The notes under the pieces: generated by a model
Told to the model about the DNA's origin: nothing
The model's database searches: none
Seen by the model: only the letters and a program-made list of their open reading frames with translations
Shown: piece by piece, positions 1 through 13,600 of the stretch
Layout: the number at the start of each line of letters is the position of its first letter
Position numbering within the stretch: the stretch's first letter is position 1
Made by a program: the position numbers and the translations under genes
Source: Capsaspora owczarzaki ATCC 30864
Lineage: Eukaryota > Opisthokonta > Filasterea
Direction: 5' to 3'
Assembly (NCBI RefSeq): GCF_000151315.2
Contig: NW_011887292.1
Span: forward strand, 2,998,063 to 3,062,062
Length of the DNA: 64,000 bases

Positions 1-344
1 GAGCTTTGGACGGATTTTTCCCCTCAACAACTCCACAAGAGGCCGTTCTCAAGCAGCGTGCTGGCATCCGATTGGGGCTTCGGCTTGAGAAACGCATTGC
101 ATTGCATTGCATTGCAGTCCATCCAAACAGCGCAACCCGACCTGAATGAATGCTGAATGCTGGGATCTCAAACGATCTCTGTTTTTTTTTTTTTTATTTT
201 TTTTTTTTTTTTTTGGCTTTGAATCCGAAGGGTCTGATGAGACTTTGGGGGTCATGGAATAGACGCGTTTGACGCTGAGCGTTGCTCTGAGGTTGCAAAT
301 CGAGAAGCACAACGTGTGGTCTGCCAGGCGAGCGCGACGACGAC

Positions 345-347
<3 letters not shown>

Positions 348-417
<70 letters not shown>
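348..417. repeat. (GA)n microsatellite, about 35 units
   Basis: Pure GA dinucleotide run in what is probably an intron of OST48. It is flanked by long T runs (191-214 and 463-494). Confidence 0.95.
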
Positions 418-419
<2 letters not shown>

Positions 420-458
420 AATTTTTATTTATTATTTTCAATGGATTTTCAATGGATT

Positions 459-490
<32 letters not shown>

Positions 491-495
<5 letters not shown>

Positions 496-523
496 GTTTT
501 GGTTTTGGTTTTGGTTTTGGTTT
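491..523. repeat. TTTTGG hexanucleotide repeat, five units
   Basis: Five GG pairs spaced exactly six bases apart in a T background, directly after a poly-T run and just upstream of a possible splice acceptor at 529-530. It lies in intronic or untranslated sequence of OST48. Confidence 0.85.
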
Positions 524-588
524 ACTCACAGTTTGACCCGTTTCAATCAATGAATCTGTTTTTGGTCTGCTGCTCTCATTGGACACAG

Positions 589-2039
589 AGCAAGATTTCA
601 CCCTCTCGTTTGCGCTGGCCGACGAGAAGAAGCTCTCTCTGAGCAGCTACGGCGACCGCATCTACGACAACTTGATCATCTTCGCCCCGTCTGCGGAGGA
701 GTTTGGCGGATCGCTCACTGTGCGCTCCATTCTCGACTTTGTCGACCACGGTGGCAACGTCATTGTTGCAGGCAGCTCGAGCATTGGCGAGCCCATCCGC
801 GAGTTTGGCAGCGAGTGCGGCTTTGAGTTTGACGAGGAGAGCGCGGCCGTCATTGATCACATCAACTTTGACTCCAAGCTCGACAACGGCGAGCACACCA
901 CCATCGTCACCGATCAGATCATCGACAACAAGGTAAGATGTTGATTTGTGTTTTGGAAGCGGCGGTGCTTTGGAAGCGGGGTTGATTTTGGTTGGTTGAG
1001 CGTATGCGGTTTATTCACTTTGCATTTCTTTTTGACTTTGTCGCCTCACCCCGCCGTCGCTACCTCATCTTGATTGCTTGAATTGTACGCCCCAATGATC
1101 AGTTGATTGCTGGCACCAACAAGGGCCGTGTTCTCTTCCGCGGCGTCGGTCTCGTGCAGGATCTGTCCAACCCCCTTACCATCCGCGTCCTGTCGGCTGA
1201 ATCCACCGCATACACTTACTTTACCGACGAGAAGGTTTGTTCTGTGCCAGTCGCGTGCCGAGGAAGGATTTGCATACCGGCAGACTTATCACTTATCCTT
1301 TTCTTTTGTCTGTTGTTTCCCTTTCCCCCCCCCCTCTTTCCAAACAATGCAGATCTCGGTCGCTCCTCACGTCGTTGGCAGCAAGACAGTGTTGGTGGGT
1401 GCCTTGCAGGCGCGCAACAATGCTCGCGTTCTGTTCTCTGGCTCGCTCGATCTCTTCTCGGACGAGTTCTTCAACGCGCAAGTCAATGTTGCTGGCGCGA
1501 CTGCCTCGCCATCTGCCAACCGCGACTTTGCCATCAGCGCTGCGCTCTGGACCTTCAAGCGCTCTGGTATTCTCCGTGTGAGCGGCGAACCCAAGCACCA
1601 TCTTGCCGGCCAGACAACAGTTCCAGAACTGTACACTGTGTTTGACCAGATCGAGTACTCGCTTCGTGTGGAGGAGCTCGTCGACCGCAACTGGGTTGGC
1701 TACCAGGGCAATGACATGCAGCTCGAGTTTGTCATGCTCAACCCTTACTTGCGCTTGACGCTCAACAACACTGGCGACGGCGTCCAGCACGCCAGCTTCC
1801 AGGCTCCCGACGTCTATGGCGTCTTCCAGTTCCGCGTCGACTACAAGCGCACCGGCTACACTTATGTGCAAGTGCACAACCAAATCCCCGTTCGGCCGTT
1901 GCAAAACACTCAATACGAGCGATTTATTTTCTCGGCCTTCCCCTATTATGCTTCGGCCTTCTCCATGATGGGTGGCCTCTTTGTCTTCTCGCTGGTTTTC
2001 CTGTACCATCGCGAAGCCCCTGCTACCAAGAAGAACTAA
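589..2039 (+). CDS. DDOST: Oligosaccharyltransferase 48 kDa subunit (OST48/DDOST/Wbp1), 5' end outside window
   Basis: Non-catalytic subunit of the ER oligosaccharyltransferase, which moves the lipid-linked glycan to asparagines of nascent proteins. Three exons are visible: about 589-932, 1103-1234 and 1353-2039 (stop TAA). Introns are GT-AG and all junctions keep phase. The translation follows animal DDOST closely: YDNLIIFAPS, the GSECGFEFDEE block, LFRGVGLV, GLQARNNARVLFSGSLD, LPDVYGVFQF-type block and RPLQNTQYERFI, then a C-terminal membrane segment (FSMMGGLFVFSLVFLY) and a short lysine tail KKN, typical of this ER type I protein. The first roughly 55 residues (signal peptide and TLVLLDN-type start) are missing. 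I found no exon for them in bases 1-588, so they probably lie before the window. Identity is very secure; the exact start of the first visible exon (589 or 591) is not. Confidence 0.95.
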
Positions 2040-2265
2040 CTGCCAACCCATTAAGGCAGGGCTGGTGATGACAACTGTTCGCGAGCCAGGAGGTTGTGAC
2101 GTAATTTTTTTTTCCCCCCTCTGCTTTCTGACGTCCTCGCCTCAGTCCCGTGTGCTACTGTTGCACCAGCCTCATCTAAGTAGTACAAAACAGCTCATTT
2201 TTGTGCATGTCTCCGTATGTATCGTTGTGTGTATGTGTTTGTGTTTCACAATAACAAATTTTTTC

Positions 2266-2298
<33 letters not shown>

Positions 2299-2875
2299 TT
2301 TTCGACTTGGTTTGTCTCATCGTTGTTGAACTATTGTACCTCTCTCTCACAAGCGTTGAAATTGTGAAGGAGGATTGCAGTAGAATACAAACTTAGTACT
2401 ATTGCAAGTGTGGTACAACATGAAACGGAAACACACACACACACAAAAAAAAAAAATGTACAATCATACAAACACTCACTCATTCACACAACAAAAACAG
2501 AAAACGAAACAAGTCCAGCACCAATAACAAGAACGACAAGGAAACAAACAAGAAAACAAAGACCAATCGAACAACGTCCCCGCGGACACCGAATCACGAA
2601 AACGCCGTTCAAGTAACTGAAATACTGAACAAAAGAGCAGGGACAGGAGGAGAAGAGAAAGAGAGGTAGGCATCGAGATGAAACGAGCAAATGCCCTCTC
2701 ACGTGACTGAAAGGGACAAGAAAACATGATACAAAGAAACTAAAAGAGATAGAGAAAAAACAAAAAGAGAGAGAGAGAGCTCCAACACAGATGCAATCGA
2801 AAATACAGGCCTTCCCGTCAATAGTACAGGCGAGCGCTGAGTGCGCTGCAAGCATGGGAAGAGGGAATCACCAGT
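2040..2875. other. Convergent intergenic region (3' UTRs of OST48 and forkhead gene)
   Basis: Low-complexity T-rich then A-rich sequence between two genes that end toward each other, with a short CA repeat near 2431-2444. No credible coding sequence on either strand. Confidence 0.7.
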
Positions 2876-3436
2876 TCACAACGAGTTTGACGTGCCAGAC
2901 GTGAGTCGGGCGCTATCACCGGGCGGCGTGCCAACCAGCTGAGTTTGCTGGGGAGAGTAGGCCCCAGGAGACATTTGCGGATGACTCATAAAGCTCAGCT
3001 GATGGGCTTGATTGATGGCGTTAGAGTCAAGGCTGCCTGTGCTGATTCGCCGACGAACGGCGGGATCTAGCGACTGCGGGTCCACGTCCCCGGCGCCATT
3101 GCTGAATCCCGAGTGTCCTTCTCCTGGACCGAACTGCATCTGCTGCATCAGGCCAGAGAGTGCTTGTGGGGGAGACAGCGGACTGCGACCGCGTCCGAGG
3201 GAAGACAGAGTTGGCATTGCCGAAGCCGAGCGCGAGGCTAGCGCGTTCTTGCGATCCTCCACATTGCGGCGGTTATGTCCGTTGCGTAGATCGGCCAGGC
3301 TTCCAGTCTCGCTTGCATTGGTGCGCAGCGATCCAGGCGAAGGTGCCATAAATTGCGGCGACATCATGGGGTGCTGCTGCTGCTGCTGCTGCTGTTGTTG
3401 TTGTTGCTGTTGGTGATAGTGGTGTTGCAATTGTTG

Positions 3437-3472
<36 letters not shown>

Positions 3473-5286
3473 GAGTTGATACTGCTGTTGCTGCTGTTGC
3501 TGCTGCTGTTGTTGCTGCTGCTGTTGGTGTTGTTGCAGCTGAAGCTGAAGCAATTGCTGTTGTTGGTGTTGTTGAAGCAACTGGTGCTGTAGTTGCTGCT
3601 GCTGTTGTTGCTGCTGGTGGTGCTGTTGTTGTTGCTGCTGGCTGGGATGCGGCTGCTGCTGCTGCTGCTGCGCCAATAGCAAATTTAACTGCTCGTTCAA
3701 AAAGTCGGTAGATTCGCCCAGACTCAGATCTGCGGCCAGGGGCATTCCTACGCTGAACATGGCGGCCGTATCTGTGACATCATCGCCAGGCAGTTGGATA
3801 CGTTCAGGCAGCGTGCCGGACAAGTTGACGCTGTGGGTGTGCAGACTCTTGAAGCTCAGGTTCAAATCATCCACAAAGCCAAAGTCACCACCGCCATTCA
3901 AGATAGCGCTGCTCATCGTTGGCGTGTTGATTGCAGAGCTGTTTTGTGAGCTCTGCTCGCTGTCGGTATTGCCACTGATGATGAGCTTTGCGGGTTTGCG
4001 AGGCAAGTAGTTGGTATCAATTTCGCCCTCCTTGATATCCGGGTTGTATGGCATGGGTCCTTTCGAGGCCGAGTTGGACCGTGAGCGGCGGCGCTGCTTG
4101 CTTTGGCGCGACGACAAGTCGGTGGTTTGCGTCTCATCCAGCGTCCAATATGCACCCTTGCCCGGATCTTCCCGCTCTCTCGTGACACGCTTGAAGCACT
4201 TGTTGAGCGAAAGATTGTGGCGAATAGAGTTCTGCGTTAGTTTTCAGAGCAAGAGAACGGAGGGATCGAGTGAGGAATGGCAGAACACAACACGAGAGAA
4301 AAGAAAAAGAAACAAAAAGCAAAAAAAAAAAAAAAAAGCAAAAAAACAGCGTCAAAGCGGGTACCTTCCATCCAGTCGACGTTGTCTGATAGAATGGATA
4401 ATTCTCAGAAATCCAATTGTAAATGTTGCTCAGCGTCATTCGATGATCTGGCGTGCTCTGGATTGCACGCGCAATCAACGTGGCGTATGAAAATGGTGGT
4501 TTCCCACCCGAGCCTGGCCCGCTGGATCCTGGGCTGTCGATGGAGCCTAGATGCTCGTTGTAATCGGCTTCCAGCGCTCCGTCCAAAATGTCGTCAAAGT
4601 CGTTGTTCGCAGGAGACGACACAAAATCAGAATCAGCCGCAGGTGTGAGCGGGTGGCCGGCATGTTGGTCGTGCGGTTGCGCAGGGGCTGAAGCGGATTG
4701 CGAGGATTGAGCTGCCGACTGTGATTGTTGTGCTTGTTGCTGTTGTGCCTGTTGTTGAGCCTGTTGTTGTGACTGTTGCTGCGACTGTTGCTGTCCATGG
4801 GGTTGCTGGGATTGTATGGTGGCAAGCATCGATGTAGCGATCAAGTCCAACGCACTGTTTTTGGAAACACTTGCGCGACTGGCACGCCGAGAGCGACCCT
4901 TTGTTGGTGTGGAGGCACCCGATCCATTGGGCGAAGCGCTGTTCAGAGAAGTGAGCGACGGATGCTGGGACAGTGGCGTAAAAGCCGAGCCGGTGGAGGG
5001 TGCGGCTCCCGGTGCGGCTCCAAACATGCTGCCATTATTCAGACCATTCAGCGACGTGGCAGACGTGGGCATGGACGAATGAGAAAAGAGTTCTGTAGGT
5101 GTGACGGCGCGTGGCAGAGCTGGTTGAGGCTGGGAAGGATGCGCTTGCTGCGGAAAAACCTGCTGAGGTTGGTTTTGCGAGTAGTACAACAACTGTGGTG
5201 GTAGTTGATCAGCGCTCGCGAATGCCGCTTGATCCAAGTGGAAGTCTTGAGCAAGCTGTTGTTGGTGTTGGTGTTGTTGTTGTTGT

Positions 5287-5318
<32 letters not shown>

Positions 5319-5967
5319 TTGCTGCTGTTGTTGCAGTAGCAGCTGCTGTTGCAACTGGTCGTATTGCTGTTGCAACGACAGCGTCTGTGACAGGAGCATT
5401 TGCTGTAGGTTTTGCTCTTCTTGGAGAGTCTGCTGGAGCAGCAACGAGCGAGCTGCCTCCGATGACACCGAGTTCAGATTGTTCAGCTCGCTCAGATCAA
5501 ATCCAGCCATGAACGACGACACGTTTGCCGCGCTCTCGGCGAGCCCCGTGCTCAAGTCATCAAAGCTCTGTGGCTGACGCTGCTGTTGTGCAGCGAAAGC
5601 TGGATGTTGTTGCTGTTGTTGTTGTTGTTGCTGCTGCTGCTGCTGGTGCGATTGGTGCTGCTGAATGTATTTTTGCCGTTCCCAATCTTGTTCCAGGCGC
5701 TGTTGGATGATGGCCAAGCTCTGCTGAGCGCGTCGCTGCTTGGCGAGCTCTGCTTGCACTGTGGCGCTACTGTTTTGTACTTGCTGCTGCTGCTGCTGCT
5801 GCTGCTGCGAGACGGCCGTCCCGAGCAGAGGAGAACCTGGCGAGTTTGACGCGGACGAAGCAACTGCGCCAGCGCCGTTCGCGGTGCCCAAGTGCTGCAG
5901 CAGCGACGAGTAGTGCTGTTGCTGCTGTTGTTGCTGCTGTTGCTGTTGCTGCAAGAGGAGCAGGTAG

Positions 5968-5999
<32 letters not shown>

Positions 6000-6179
6000 A
6001 CTCTGGCTTTGTTGCTGTTGCTGAAGTAAGAGCATGTTAGTCAGCTCGCTCAGCTCGTCCGTGGTTGGCACCGAGCCCGACGACGCCAATCCCGACGCAG
6101 CAGCCCCAGCTCCAGCTCCAGCTCCGGCAGCAGCGGCAGACGACCCCGGCGACGGCACAAAGCCACCGCTGCTCGACAT
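2876..6179 (-). CDS. Forkhead-box transcription factor, FoxJ2/3-like, with very long polyQ tracts
   Basis: Nuclear DNA-binding regulator. Two exons, 6179-4365 and 4231-2876, give 1056 residues. The intron splits the forkhead domain right after TGWK and the next exon resumes with [13 protein letters not shown]. The domain runs about residues 560-638: [24 protein letters not shown], the H3 recognition helix [12 protein letters not shown], then [11 protein letters not shown] in wing 2. Helix 3 and wing sequence resemble FoxJ2/FoxJ3 most, from memory of the family, so the subclass is tentative. Both flanks are dominated by glutamine runs coded by mixed CAG and CAA (roughly residues 60-95, 175-195, 290-310 and a near-continuous stretch after the domain at about 3370-3670). 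Start at 6179 is the first ATG before MSSSGG; the upstream frame is a poly-F artefact. Confidence 0.93.
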
Positions 6180-7622
6180 GGTCCCTGCCAAAAAAAAAAA
6201 ATAGAACAAATAATAATAATAAAAAGAAAAAAAAAAAAACAGAAAATCGGTCGGTTTTTTTCACTTGAAGCTGACCCCTCTCAATTGACGCTCGGGGTTT
6301 TGCTCGGCTGCCTGCCTGCCTGCCGAAGGGGAGGACGATCTCAAACCCGCCCAGCGGAGGGGGAGCTTGTGCTGCGTTTCAACTGGCTTGCCTGGCGAGT
6401 AGGAGGCGGAAGTGGATCCCCAGATGGACCAGAGGAAGGACGGACGGACTGTAAGCGAGAAGAGAATGAGAACAAAAAAACATGAACAAGAAGGAGGAGA
6501 AAAAAAAAAAAAAAAAAAAACTCTGGTTACCGTTCGTCTGGTCTTGATGGGCCGGGGTTTTGAGAGACGCTTCGCAGCCCTGGCTTGAGCTGAACCAAGC
6601 AAGCGGGAAGAGAATGAAGGGAATCGCCGAGCGGAGCAGCGTCGGGCACAACAAAACCGGGAGGAGAGGGTCGAAAAGGGGAAACAAACAAAAAAAAAAA
6701 AAAAAAAAGGAAAAGGAAAAAAAAAAAAAAAGGAAAAGGAAAAAAAATACAAAATGGAAAATGGACTAAAATCAAGATTTTGGAGGGAAAACAAAAAAAA
6801 AAAAAAAACAAAAAAAAATTACCCTGCAAAGAATTGGTGCAACAACTGCGAAAAAAGCACAACACAATCCAAAGCGAGCAAAGAGAACAACATCGGAGAC
6901 GCGGGTTGGCGAACGATGGTGGGGGATGGACCAAGGGGGAAGAGGGGCGAAAATCAGGCGAGACGGAGGCGTTTTCTCAGGGGTGGGTGGGTGTTTTGTT
7001 TCTCACCACGTCTCACGTCCCTCGGTTCTTTGCCCACCCTCTCCCTTTGGCGCCGCTGGGTGCCATCCCGCTCTGCTCAAGCCGCCCTGAATGGAACACC
7101 CAGTTTGGAACGAAATGGACAAACAAGGGGCGACTGACTGCTGCAGACTCGAAACAGGAGCCGCATCAGTTCTCAGGCCAACCTGCTGTCAAACCGATTT
7201 ATGGGAAACCAATAAAAAAAAAACCTGGCGAATTTGCAAACTGTTTCGCATTCGGTGGAAGGCCTCATCCCTCCATCCCACCTCCTCCATCCATTGTAGG
7301 CAACATTGAATGAACAGAATCGCGTACTGTTCATTGGATCGCGCAAACGACAGACGACGCAACGAGGTGCCATGAACGTTTAAAATGAACATGACCGAAC
7401 GATGTCACCGCCGCCCTCAATTACAGCGCCCCAAAGCGGCGGACAAAAAAAAAAGCTCTCGCCATTGCTCCACGCCGGGAAGGGGGGGGGGAATCTGGGA
7501 ATGTTCGCGCCGACAGAGGGACGACCATAAAACTCATAAAACGTCGTCTATTCTACGAGCACAATAATAACATTCATTGTACAACTCACAACATTCAATA
7601 TCAATCAATCCCGCAGTCCCAG
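6180..7622. other. Upstream region of the forkhead gene
   Basis: About 1.4 kb between the forkhead start and the 3' end of the ABC transporter, both on the minus strand. Rich in A and T homopolymers (for example 6499-6520, 6689-6740, 6791-6818). It presumably holds the forkhead promoter and 5' UTR. No supported coding sequence or RNA gene seen. Confidence 0.5.
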
Positions 7623-10600
7623 CTACGGGTTGGAAGGCGTTGCGCTGCCACTGGTATCACCGGGCGCAGTGACGCCGGTGTGCCGGTTGTGCGCTCTCAT
7701 GAGGGAGCCAAAGAGACTCGACTCTTGCTGCAAGAGGGCAGCCGGAGTGTCAAACTCGACGACACGGCCAGCCTCGAGGCCCAGAATGCGGTCTGAATCA
7801 GCAATGGTTGCAATGCGATGCGCAATGACCAGAATGGTGCAGTTATGGAAGGCGGTGCGAATCACATGCTGGAGCATGGCATCGGTGCGATAGTCCACGG
7901 AAGCGCTCGCTTCGTCCAGCACGAGAATGCGGGCACGACGCAGGAATGCGCGCGCCATGCAAAAGAGTTGACGCTGGCCAGTGCTAAAGTTGGATCCGCC
8001 CTCGGACACGGTGAAATCCAGACGATCCCCGACAAGCTCCTGCGAGCCGCGCAACTGCTCCACCACCGTGTCCAGCTGAGCAATGCGCAACGCCGCCCAC
8101 AGTTGGTCATCGGTGCACTCCATGGCGGGATCCAGATTGTAGCGGACAGTGCCGGCAAACAGCAGCGGATCTTGCGGAATAATGGCCAGGGCGCCTCGCA
8201 CACGCGCAAGCGGGATGGACGCAATGTCTTGCCCGTCAATCAAGATGCGGCCCGTGACACACGGCACAATGCGAAAGAGTGCAAGGGTCAAGGTGGATTT
8301 GCCTGTCAAGTAGAAATTGGGGGAACATTGCGTGTGTGTGTGTGTGTGTGTGTGGGAACAAGAGACATGCGTGAGAAATTCTTGCTCAAAACTAAACGCT
8401 TTTGTTTTGCGTTGGCACCCCAAACGCTTCCAAAAGAAAAAAAAGAACTTACCACTGCCGGTACGGCCACAAATGCCAATGCGCTCGCCTGCCTTGACAG
8501 TCAGAGATACACCCTGCAAAACAGGGGCTGAATTGGGCCGGTAACACACCGTGACATTCTCAAATTCAATGTTGCCACGCGACGGCCAGGACAGATCCAG
8601 ATCCGGACGGGAGTAAACTCCTGCCAGCGTACCGGCGTCTTCGGTAGTAGCAAAGCCGCTTTCACCTTCGGCAACAGTGTCCTTTTCAATGGCAAGACTG
8701 GCATACTCGCTCACCCGCTGCACAGAGTTCATTTGCATTTCCGTGTCGGTGTAGTTGCGAACCACAATGTTCAGCAGCAGCGTCGTGGTCATGGCGTAGC
8801 TGAGCGCAAGACCCACCAAGCCCGCGTCGATCGTGTTGGCGGCAAGCAGCGAGCTGATTGCCGCGGCGAGAATGATGGTCGAGCCGACACCCTCAATGCG
8901 AATGGCAATCCATCGGTTTCCGCCATAGAGAGCCGAAACGACCAGAGCGTTGCGCTCCACGTTGCGTGCGTTGGCCACAGCAAAGCTGGCCTGCGCCCGA
9001 TACGCGCGGATGGTGGCCAGGCCTTCCAGCGTCTCGGCAAAGTTGGCAAAGATGGGAGACTTGGTCACGCTGTCCAAGCGCTGGAGCTCGCGCGATGACT
9101 TGCGGAAAAAGTTTTGCAGCCAAAAGTAAACGCACAGAATGGGAACAAGCGGGATGGAAAACCATGGCGCAACCACCAGCTGCACAACGAGCGACGAGAG
9201 GACAAACAAGATGCGCTCGGCCAAGCTCTGGAAGGACACAATCAGGACTGTGTCGATGGAATTGACGTCCGAGGTGAAGCGATTCTGGATGCGGCCAACC
9301 GGCGTCGTGTCAAAGAACATCATTGGCGCGTGCGCAATGCGATTCAGCATCTTGGCATGCAGCTCTCGAGCAGATCGGAAGCCCAGATAGGACATGGACA
9401 ACGTCACCATGCCGGATAAAACGAGCGACACACTGACAAGGATGGCATAGTACTTGACATAGTAGAAGGCATCTGCGCTGTCGTCGGCGTTGGCCCACAA
9501 ACTGAGCCACCAGTCTGTCGTCACCAGCACACTTCGAGTGACAATACACAGGCAAAAGACGCCCATCCAGAGTCCAAGTCCGGATGCCGCAAAGTACGCC
9601 TTGTACACGCGCCATGACACGGCGCCTTCGGCGCGTTTTTCGTGATCAATCAAGCGAGCGCTCGAGGTGCCATTGGGCAATGAGGGGGCGCTGCCATTGC
9701 CGTTCGTTGAGGCGGACTTTGTGGTTTTGGCAGGGCCGTTCAGGGGTGCTGTATCGCTGCTGTCTTCCGTCGTCGTCTGGAGCCCGTCGTCCTCTTCGTC
9801 CGCTTCGATGAGTTCAATGTCGGTGTTTTCATTGCTGCTGATGTCGCTCACGCGAGAATTGGAAGGCGAGGCCAGTTTGCTTGCTGCTTCGTCTGAGGTG
9901 CTCATCGCTGACTCGGTTTGGAAGGTCATGCCTGGTTGGGCCTCGTCGGTTGAGGGAACTGCCGATACCAACTGTGGCGAGGCTTCAATCGAGTCTGCCT
10001 GTTCGGGGGCTGGCGATGCCGTCTCTGTGACTTCGGCCCCCAGCACCGACATGTTCACGCCCGAGGCTACAAGCTGCTCTAGGGTGCCCTGCGCGAGAAT
10101 GGACATGCTTTGTAAGACCACCACATTGGTTGCAAATGGCAGATACTGCAGCTGGTGCGTGGAGAGGAGTACAGCTTTCCCTCGGTTGACGAGAGCCTCC
10201 AAGATCACTTTATGGAAGATGTGGTGACCAACATGAGCATCCAGTGCCGAAAGCGGATCGTCGAAAAGAACCACATCAGCGTCCGAGTACAGCGCTCTTG
10301 CAATGCTGATGCGTTGCTTTTGGCCGCCGCTGTTACAAACCACCAAGCAAAAACCACAGCAAAACAAAAAAATCGCACCACAAGAAAGAATTGCCATGTC
10401 AGTTCAGTGCAACACAACCACTCCCCGCCAATGACGAGCACCCCAAAGCATATGCGCACCTCAAGTTAATGCCCTTCTCGCCAATTTCCGTTCTGTCTCC
10501 AGCAGCCAAGGACTCAATGTCTGGGCCAAGAGCACAGCGTGACAGGACTTCTTGATACCGCTCGGCGTTGAATGGAGTTTGGAAGGTAATGTTGTCCCGA

Positions 10601-13600
10601 ATACTGGCATTCAAAATCCATGCCGACTGAGCCACGTAGGCCACAGATCCGCGCAGCACCCGCCGGCCACGCACGCGAGGCATCTCTCCGAGAAGCGCAG
10701 AAATCAGAGACGTCTTGCCAGACGCGAGTCGACCTGCAATCAGAGTCAGAGTGCCGGGCGTGCAGCGGAGCGTCACGTCGGGCAGAACACTGACTCGAGC
10801 CGTCTCTTCGCTGGCATTCGCCTCCAACAACCATGAGAATGTGGCATTCGTTGCAGACACTTCGGCAGGCTGCTGCTGCTGCGACGCGTCCCGCGTTTGA
10901 GCAGCACGGTGCTGGTCGGAGCGGGGGCGACGGTGGGCCGCGGGAGGCCGCGGCAGCCACATTGGCGCGGCGCGCTCCTTGGTCGGGTGGTCGGGATCGG
11001 CCAGGCTGGGATCCAGCACGCCCACAACTTGGTCGACTCCACCATACACGCCAGAGGCTTGCAGCTCCATGCTTTCCGCCTCCGAGTCGAGGAAATCCTG
11101 GTACAAACGCCGATCCCAATCGTCGTCCTCGTCCTCATGGCTTTGGGCGGACACGCCGTCGCCGAGATCGTGCGAAAGTTCAGGCAGCTCCAAAAACGCC
11201 TGCAATCGTGTCATGCTCACCCGCGCGTCTGTTGCTGTGCGGATGATGAGGGGCAGCATGTACAGCGGGATGCGGATGAGTTCGTACAGCGACAGGGCGG
11301 TGAATGCCGTGGTTGGCGTCAACGGTTCGTCGCTGATGGCAGCAAAGGAGGCAAAGGCCGTCACGGTGATGAGCATGGGAAGGGTTTGCTGGATGAGTTG
11401 CAGCAATGCGTTGAGCAGCGCCACGCGAAACATGATGGCCAGCTGAGCAGCTCGCGCCGCGAGCGCCCGTTGCAAGAACGCAGGCTCCCAGGCGTAGAGC
11501 TTGATCACCTTCATGCCGTTGATGAGCTCGGTGATTTTCTTGACGCGAGAATCGTCGCGCGCCATGGCTTGCTTGTTGAGCATTGTAATGTAGGTGGCAA
11601 GGCGCAGTTGCACCGGAATGACCAAGACAATGACCAGGAATCCAATCAAGGCAGCGTAGCCAAGAACATTGGTCAGATAGATGATGGCAATGAGCACTTG
11701 GAGGGGAATTGCCCAAAAGTAGTGCACGAAAAACAGCAGCATCATGACTTTGGTCGTGTCAATGGACATGTGGTTGAGAATGCTGCCAGTGTTGGACTTA
11801 GCGCGAGCCTGAGGAGATAGACGCAGGGCTTTTCGATAGACAGTTGTCATGAACGCCGACCGCAGACGAATGGCAGCGCGCACGGCCATGTGGTTGTGCG
11901 AGTGAACCGACATGGTCTGCACCACTGCGCCAAAGAACATGACGAACGCCAGCACATAGCCGTTGCTGAAAAAGACGTTCCAGCTCACGTGGCCCACTTC
12001 GTGCGGCGGCATCGCTGCAGTCACAGATCCATTGAGGGGCAAGGATGTGTTGTTGCTGTTGCTGCTGGAAGAGTCCGAGTCGGACCTCTGAATCTCAACA
12101 ACGTAGGCAAGAATGCCACGAAGACAAGTCGGATTGAGAAACATGAAACAGCTGCTCAGAAGCATCCAGACACTCGCTTCGAGCATGTCTCGCCGCATGG
12201 TCAACATGACGACGCGGAAGATGGAGCGTAATTGCGGCGGCTTGTTGTCAGATGGGACTAGTTCGGTGGAATGGGAGCCGCGGGGCGCTTCTGGCGGGGA
12301 TTGGCCGCGCAACTCACTTCCGAGCTCATCCAGAGGAACAAACTCGTTGTTGGCGCGACGGCCTGAGCGAAACAAGGGGCGCACGCGACTCTTCCATCTC
12401 GGAATCCGCACTTGCCAGATGGACGGGGAATCTGCGTTTCTCGGGTGGTGAAGTGCGACTGCGGCCTGCGTCAGCCGCGGTGACTCGAGCTCTTCTGTGG
12501 CGGCAAAGGGTTGGGGCGATGTGCGTTCGTCTTCGTCACCGCTGTCGTCGTCGTCGTTCTCGTCACTCTGCATGCGGGCATATCCTGTTTGTTGCTGAGT
12601 GTGGGAGTTGTCAGCAGATGCTTCAGTGGCACGAGAATGGGTGCTGCTGTTGTGGTTGTTGTTGTTGTTGTTGTTGTTGTTGCTGTTGTTGCTGCTGCTG
12701 TTACCGTTGACCGAGGACCCATGTGCAGAACTTGCTGTATCAGCAGACTGCTGCATGAGCTGGCGGACAGCCTCGACAGACGAGACAGTCGGCTCCTTCC
12801 ACGCCAAGAAGGTGCGAAACCGTCGTGCGACAAACACGGCCTTGTCGTCCTGGCTCATTTTGCCCAAATGGTGCGCCTCAAAATTGGTGGTGGCGCCGAA
12901 TTTGAAAAGCGGTGTCAAGTAGAGGTAGTACCGGCGCGACCAAAAGTTGCCGTAGGGCTCGCGAATGACGAGATTGGCCCATCCGGACAGCCGAGCGTCG
13001 TTCGTGGGTTCGGGCTCGGAAAAGTTAAAGGCGACAACGTCCATGACGCCCAGCGCCATGATGAGAATGGCCGAGATGACCCGAACTGCAAACAGAAAAT
13101 CAAACTCGCCCAGCTCCTGACGTTTGTGTGATTGGGGGAAACGAGCAAGAAGATGTCGAACTGAGCAACATGTCGGAACGAGCAATGGGAGGGGATGGAC
13201 CCCCCCCCCCCAACAAAGCCATGCAACGGCAAGATGCTCACCATGGGAGAAGCGGCAGCGCGCCCCAAGTACACGAGGCGGAAGATCAAGAACGAACCGA
13301 GTGCAAACTCGTACACAATCTGCGGAAGCAAGCAGCGCATCCGAGCACGCGTTTCCACGCCGTGGTAAATGGCTGCTGCCAGAATCTGTGTGAGTGATGG
13401 AAGTGAGTAGATTTCGGCGACAGGTTCTCAGAGCCATCACCGGTATGAAACACAAATTGCAGAAGCAATTGACAATGGCTTTTTGTTTACCAAGCAGGCA
13501 ATCAGCAGCCACGGATAGAGCATCGAGTACCCTGGCACATTGCTGTAATGCGGTGCGTACCGCAGCAGATTGCAGCCAAACTCTGCAAAGTACACCAGCC

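Noticed and set aside
491-523. TTTTGG array as an internal telomere
   Set aside because: Only five units in an intron-like context next to poly-T; no chromosome-end features.
3370-3670. Regular spaced repeats as a possible CRISPR-like array
   Set aside because: They are polyglutamine codons in the forkhead gene, not repeat-spacer units.
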